From an uncultured Propionibacteriaceae bacterium (lineage in GTDB: Bacteria > Actinomycetota > Actinomycetes > Propionibacteriales > Propionibacteriaceae): a DNA stretch of 17,059 bases. The stretch covers positions 1 to 17,059 of the forward strand of contig CALKHV010000182.1 of NCBI GenBank assembly GCA_937988865.1. The letters run 5' to 3'. Shown in pieces: positions 13,871 to 17,059 of the stretch; position 1 is the first letter of the stretch; each line of letters begins with the position of its first letter. The notes under the pieces are model-generated. The model worked only from the letters and a program-made list of their open reading frames with translations, had not been told where the DNA came from and ran no database searches. The position numbers and the translations under genes were made by a program.

Positions 13871-13886
13871 GTCCGCGTGTGCGGAC
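13871..13886 (+). promoter_or_regulatory. Small hairpin just before the EcsC ribosome-binding site
   Basis: GTCCGC (13871-13876) and GCGGAC (13881-13886) pair around GTGT, ending 10 bases before GGAGGAA. It sits in the EcsC leader and could affect translation. It contains the hexamer core that is over-represented here, so it may be only a by-product of that composition. Confidence 0.3.
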
Positions 13887-13905
13887 CCGACTCGCGGAGG
13901 AACCC

Positions 13906-14625
13906 ATGGGCCTGTTCGACATCTTCAAACCGACCTCGGACGACGCGGCCACCCGGTCAGCCCTCGACCAGGCCGCCGACCCCGGTGCGGCCCAGGACGT
14001 GATCACCCGCCTGATCGAGAAGATTCTGAGCGTCGGGATCGACGGCATCGGGCGGTTCGACCCAGCGTCCGATGTGGCGGCCGAGGCCCTGGCCGACGCG
14101 GGCGGCAATGTCGACAAGGCCATCGCCAAGGTGGTGAGCGGCCACGTGACCATGGGTGCCGTGGGTGGGTTCGTGACGGGCGTCGGCGGCTTCGTCACCC
14201 TGCCGATCGCGCTGCCGGTCAACGTGTTCGAGTTCTACGCGGTGGCCACCCGGATGACGGCGGCGATCGCCACGCTCCGCGGCTACGACCCCTCGCACCC
14301 CGAGATCCGCTCGGCCGTGCTGTTGACGCTGGTGGGATCGAATGCGGACGGCGTCCTGACCCGCTCCGGCATCACGACCGTGGGTGGACGCACGACCATG
14401 CTCGCGCTGAAGCGGTTGCCCAGGGCGGCGCTGATGGTGGTCAACAAGGCCATCGGGTTCCGGCTGCTGCGCACGGTGGGCGGGATGACGGTGAGTCGGC
14501 TGGGGCGCGCGGTGCCTTTCGTCGGCGGCGGGGTCGGGGCGGGCTTCGACGGCTGGATGATGAACCGGATCGCCGAGCAGGCGGTTGCGGAGTTCCCGGT
14601 CCGGAGCGCCAACGACGGCCTCTGA
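13906..14625 (+). CDS. EcsC-family protein
   Basis: This 239-aa protein matches the EcsC domain: an amphipathic helix region (EKILSVGIDGIGRF, 38-51), a Gly-rich hydrophobic block (HVTMGAVGGFVTGVGGFVTLP, about 80-100), LPVNVFEFYAVATRMTAAIATLRGYD (103-128) and a later Gly-rich segment (VPFVGGGVGAGFDGWMMNR, 203-221). The Gly/Val-rich parts may dip into or lie on the membrane. The biochemical role of the family is poorly known; the name comes from a Bacillus ABC-transporter operon. The start ATG 13906 has GGAGGAA at 13896-13902. It stands alone and converges on the methyltransferase gene. Confidence 0.88.
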   Translation: MGLFDIFKPTSDDAATRSALDQAADPGAAQDVITRLIEKILSVGIDGIGRFDPASDVAAEALADAGGNVDKAIAKVVSGHVTMGAVGGFVTGVGGFVTLPIALPVNVFEFYAVATRMTAAIATLRGYDPSHPEIRSAVLLTLVGSNADGVLTRSGITTVGGRTTMLALKRLPRAALMVVNKAIGFRLLRTVGGMTVSRLGRAVPFVGGGVGAGFDGWMMNRIAEQAVAEFPVRSANDGL

Positions 14626-14734
14626 CGTCAGATCTCCGTCACGATGTGGGTCGTGGCGGCACGCCAAGGACAGTGCAACGGTCAAACGGGCCGAAATCCC
14701 CACATGTTGCCGGAGTTCGGCGCCAACTCACCGT

Positions 14735-15313
14735 TCAGTGGGCCGGATCCGGGCCCAGGGCGCCCTCGAGGGCCAGCAGGGCGATCTTGGCGTCACGTCC
14801 GCCGAGGTAGTTGCCGATCTGCCCGTCGGCGCGCACGATCCTGTGACAAGGCACGACGATGGGGATCGGGTTGGTGGAGCAGGCCGACCCGACCGCCCGA
14901 ACGGCCCGGGGTGACGAGGTCGCAGCCGCGAGGGAGGCGTAGCTCTCGGTGGTCCCGAACGGCACTTTCGCGAGTTCGCGGAGCACCTCCAGCCGGTACC
15001 CGTGCGAGAGTTGCCAGTCCAGTGGCAGGGTGAAGGTCCGCCGGGTTCCGGCGAAGTACTCGTCGAGTTCCCTGCGCACGGCGTCGAGCGGACGGGGCGC
15101 CCGCATCACCCGCGGGCTGATCCTGGACGCGAGTTCCTCGACCACCGCGTCCTCGCCCTGGGCCTCGAATCCCACGCGAACCAGGCCGGCGTCCGTCGCA
15201 GCCAGCAGCAGCGTCCCCAGGGGTGAGTCGGTAGTGGTGTAGCGGACGTCCACCATCCCCGACGCCACCGCCCGTTCCGCGAACCTCCCCCGCGCGTCGT
15301 CCAGCGTGCCCAT
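14735..15313 (-). CDS. ogt: Methylated-DNA-[protein]-cysteine S-methyltransferase
   Basis: This 192-aa enzyme repairs O6-alkylguanine by moving the alkyl group to its own cysteine, a one-use reaction. The active site is PCHRI with Cys156, preceded by the expected helix-turn-helix part (PFGTTESYASLAAATSSPRAVRAVG, about 118-142, Arg finger and Tyr present) and followed by GQIGNYLGG. The N-terminal part (about 20-90) is the usual ribonuclease-like domain. ATG 15313 was chosen because GGAGGA lies just upstream and it overlaps the sigma-factor stop as TGATG; an ATG at 15328 would contain that ribosome-binding site. Coupled translation with an ECF sigma suggests an alkylation-stress unit (inference). 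Confidence 0.93.
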   Translation of the reverse strand: MGTLDDARGRFAERAVASGMVDVRYTTTDSPLGTLLLAATDAGLVRVGFEAQGEDAVVEELASRISPRVMRAPRPLDAVRRELDEYFAGTRRTFTLPLDWQLSHGYRLEVLRELAKVPFGTTESYASLAAATSSPRAVRAVGSACSTNPIPIVVPCHRIVRADGQIGNYLGGRDAKIALLALEGALGPDPAH

Positions 15314-15819
15314 CAGCCGTTCCTCCATCCGTCCTGCTCCGACTCACCCAGGGCCGCCTGCTGCGCGCGCAGTGCCTTCACGCCGTCGGCGCACGCACGC
15401 CGGGCGGCGTCCGGCGTCCCCCCGATCAGCGCAGCCACCTCGGCGTGCGGGAGGCCGGCCAGGTGGTGGTAGGCGACGCACCACCGCTGCCGTTCCGGCA
15501 GGTCGTGAACGGCCCTGACCAGCGTGGACGCCTCGTCCCCGGGCCACCGCGACTCCTGTGGACGCACCTGACTGACCCGTTCGGCGACGCCCCGCTGACG
15601 CACCCCGCGGCGGACCGCGTCCACGGCCTTGTGGTGGGCAACCCGCACCAGCCAGGCCTCGATGTTCGTGTCTGCCGGAAGTCCCGGCCACGCCTCCAGC
15701 GCGGCGAGGAACGTGTCGGACCATGCGTCCTCCGCCTCATCCGGCCCCAGCGTCGCGAGGCAGACGCGCAGGACGGTGCGTCCGTGGTCGCGGACGGCGA
15801 ACTCGAAAGGCTTCTGCAT
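15313..15819 (-). CDS. ECF-type RNA polymerase sigma factor
   Basis: This 168-aa protein has sigma region 2 (about residues 6-74, GPDEAEDAWSDTFLAALEAWP and WLVRVAHHKAVDAVRR) and region 4 (about 98-152, LPERQRWCVAYHHLAGLPHAEVAALIGG, a helix-turn-helix). The short length and two-domain layout fit group 4 (ECF) sigma factors. ATG 15819 was chosen with GGGGTGA eight bases upstream; ATG 15825 is nearly as good. The open frame upstream only shadows the opposite-strand deacetylase gene. No anti-sigma gene is adjacent; the downstream partner is the alkyltransferase, read through a TGATG overlap. Divergent from the deacetylase gene, with a 72-bp gap that must hold both promoters. Confidence 0.9.
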   Translation of the reverse strand: MQKPFEFAVRDHGRTVLRVCLATLGPDEAEDAWSDTFLAALEAWPGLPADTNIEAWLVRVAHHKAVDAVRRGVRQRGVAERVSQVRPQESRWPGDEASTLVRAVHDLPERQRWCVAYHHLAGLPHAEVAALIGGTPDAARRACADGVKALRAQQAALGESEQDGWRNG

Positions 15820-15891
15820 GGTCATCACCCCGTAGTCGTCCGACGGGGGCCGAACGTGAGGTGTGTCATGCCCAGATGGTAGAACCGAGTC

Positions 15892-17059
15892 ATGAGCCTG
15901 CCCACCGAGCCCCGTTCGCTGCCCTGGATCACCCGACTGGTGTCGCTCGACACCACGAGCCGTGATTCCAATCTCGCGCTGGTCGACCTGGTGGCCGACG
16001 AGTTCCGCAGCCGCGGCCTCGAACCCCACATCTTCCCCACCGACGACGGCCTCAAGGCCAACCTCATCTGCACCGTCCCCGATCGCGACGGCGGCACCGC
16101 TGGCGGCATCGTCATCTCCGGCCACACCGACGTCGTGCCGGTCGACGGCCAGGACTGGGCGTCCGACCCGTTCGTCCCCGAGATCCGCGAAGGACGCCTC
16201 TACGGCCGCGGCACCGCCGACATGAAGTCGTGGATCGGGGTCGCCCTCACGCTGCTGCCCGAGATGGTGGACGCCAACCTCGCCGAACCCCTCCACTTCG
16301 CCCTCACCTACGACGAAGAGGTCGGGTGCGTCGGTGGGGACGCCATCGTGGCCGAGATGGCGGGCCTCGGCCTGAGCCCGCGAGCCGTGCTCGTCGGTGA
16401 ACCGACGTCGATGCAGGTCGTCCGCGCCCACAAGTCGATCAACGTCTTCCAGGTCGACATCACGGGTGTGGCGGCGCACTCCTCGCTGCCCACGCACGGT
16501 GTCAATGCCATCGAATACGCGGCGACGCTGGTGCGGTACTGGCGTGAAAGGCTCGACGACTGGCGCGTCCACGGCCCGCTCGACGACGCCTACCCCGTCT
16601 CGTGGACGACCGGTGGCGTGAACCAGATCAGCGGCGGCATCGCCGTCAACACCATTCCCGACCACTGCAGGGTCACCTTCGAGTTCCGGGCCATCAAGGC
16701 CGTCAGTGACGCCGAGGTCCAGGCGGACGTCCGTGACTTCTGCGACCGGCTCCGCGCCGAGATGCGCCGCGAGCACCCGGACGCCGACGTCACCTTCACC
16801 GTGCTCGCCGCCGTCCCGGGTCTGGACGCCGACCCCGCCTCCCCCGCGGTCACACTCACCCATCAGTTGGGCGGCATCCCGACCGACGGCAAGGTCACCT
16901 ACGGCACCGAAGCGGGGCAGTTCCAGGGCGCTGGTTTCGAGGCCGTGGTCGTCGGCCCCGGCGACATCGCGCAGGCCCACGCGGCGAACGAGTACGTCGA
17001 GGTGAGCCAGATCGAGGCCTGTGAGACGTTCCTGACGCGCCTCATCGAGGTGGCGTCCG
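15892..17059 (+). CDS. argE: Acetylornithine deacetylase-like M20 metallopeptidase (3' end outside window)
   Basis: At least 389 codons, open to the end of the window, so the stop is not seen; this is already full family length. It would remove the acetyl group from N-acetylornithine in arginine synthesis. M20 metal-site motifs are all in place: GHTDVVP with His78 and Asp80, GRGTADMK with Asp110, YDEEVGCVGG with Glu142-Glu143, GEPT with Glu170, and AHAANE near residue 363 with the last histidine. The dimerisation insert (about 180-290) contains GVAAHSSLPTHGVNAIEY. There is no Shine-Dalgarno before ATG 15892 and TAGAAC lies at 15880, so it may be leaderless. A related deacetylase, such as succinyl-diaminopimelate desuccinylase, cannot be excluded. 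Confidence 0.9.
   Translation, partial: MSLPTEPRSLPWITRLVSLDTTSRDSNLALVDLVADEFRSRGLEPHIFPTDDGLKANLICTVPDRDGGTAGGIVISGHTDVVPVDGQDWASDPFVPEIREGRLYGRGTADMKSWIGVALTLLPEMVDANLAEPLHFALTYDEEVGCVGGDAIVAEMAGLGLSPRAVLVGEPTSMQVVRAHKSINVFQVDITGVAAHSSLPTHGVNAIEYAATLVRYWRERLDDWRVHGPLDDAYPVSWTTGGVNQISGGIAVNTIPDHCRVTFEFRAIKAVSDAEVQADVRDFCDRLRAEMRREHPDADVTFTVLAAVPGLDADPASPAVTLTHQLGGIPTDGKVTYGTEAGQFQGAGFEAVVVGPGDIAQAHAANEYVEVSQIEACETFLTRLIEVAS

Noticed and set aside
14644..14705. Inverted pair ATGTGGG/CCCACAT between the EcsC and methyltransferase genes
   Set aside because: Seven-base arms 48 bases apart are expected by chance and show no terminator features.

Overview
The window is dense, GC-rich DNA with many GTG/TTG starts, short intergenic gaps and leaderless-looking promoters. 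This fits a high-GC Actinomycetota genome, perhaps a Propionibacteriaceae-like one; the lineage is an inference from composition and gene content, not from a marker gene. I see no tRNA, rRNA, insertion sequence or CRISPR array.

Layout. (1) 1-558: non-coding. It holds an array of roughly 52-bp structured repeats, then a candidate promoter, two LacI-type operators 21 bp apart and four tandem 17-bp repeats. (2) 559-7809, plus strand: a sugar-uptake and hydrolysis operon made of a LacI-family repressor, a CUT1-type sugar-binding lipoprotein interrupted by a 1-bp frameshift, two ABC permeases and a cytoplasmic GH78 alpha-L-rhamnosidase. No ABC ATPase is encoded here, so a shared MsmK-type ATPase is probably used. 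The likely substrate is a rhamnose-containing glycoside or oligosaccharide. (3) 7839-8525, minus: a YdeI-like protein. (4) 8648-11931: a sulfur module. A plus-strand thioredoxin-like gene faces a minus-strand operon of sulfide:quinone oxidoreductase (SQR), a DsrC/TusE-type sulfur carrier, a DsrE-like protein and a small DUF2892-type membrane protein. The thioredoxin and SQR promoters carry matching ATAC(N8)GTAT GC-rich operators of the CsoR/CstR type, so both are probably one persulfide-responsive regulon. A perfect 15-bp-stem terminator lies between them. (5) 12240-13745, plus: a perfect CRP/GlxR-type site, a 51-aa acidic small ORF, acylphosphatase and an SDR epimerase-like gene. (6) 13906-14625, plus: an EcsC-family protein. 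(7) 14735-15819, minus: an ECF-type sigma factor overlapping a methylated-DNA-cysteine methyltransferase gene. (8) 15892-17059, plus: an acetylornithine deacetylase-like M20 peptidase that runs off the window.

The most unusual items are three. First, a family of intergenic repeats at three separate loci (30-260, 9059-9134, 12035-12214), all built from a 24-bp imperfect palindrome (GTTTCC...GGAAAC) recurring every 51-52 bp with GC-rich hairpin spacers. Second, the compact SQR/DsrC/DsrE/DUF2892/thioredoxin regulon, whose DsrC lacks one of the two classical redox cysteines. Third, a striking excess of the hexamer GGACGC/GCGTCC on both strands.
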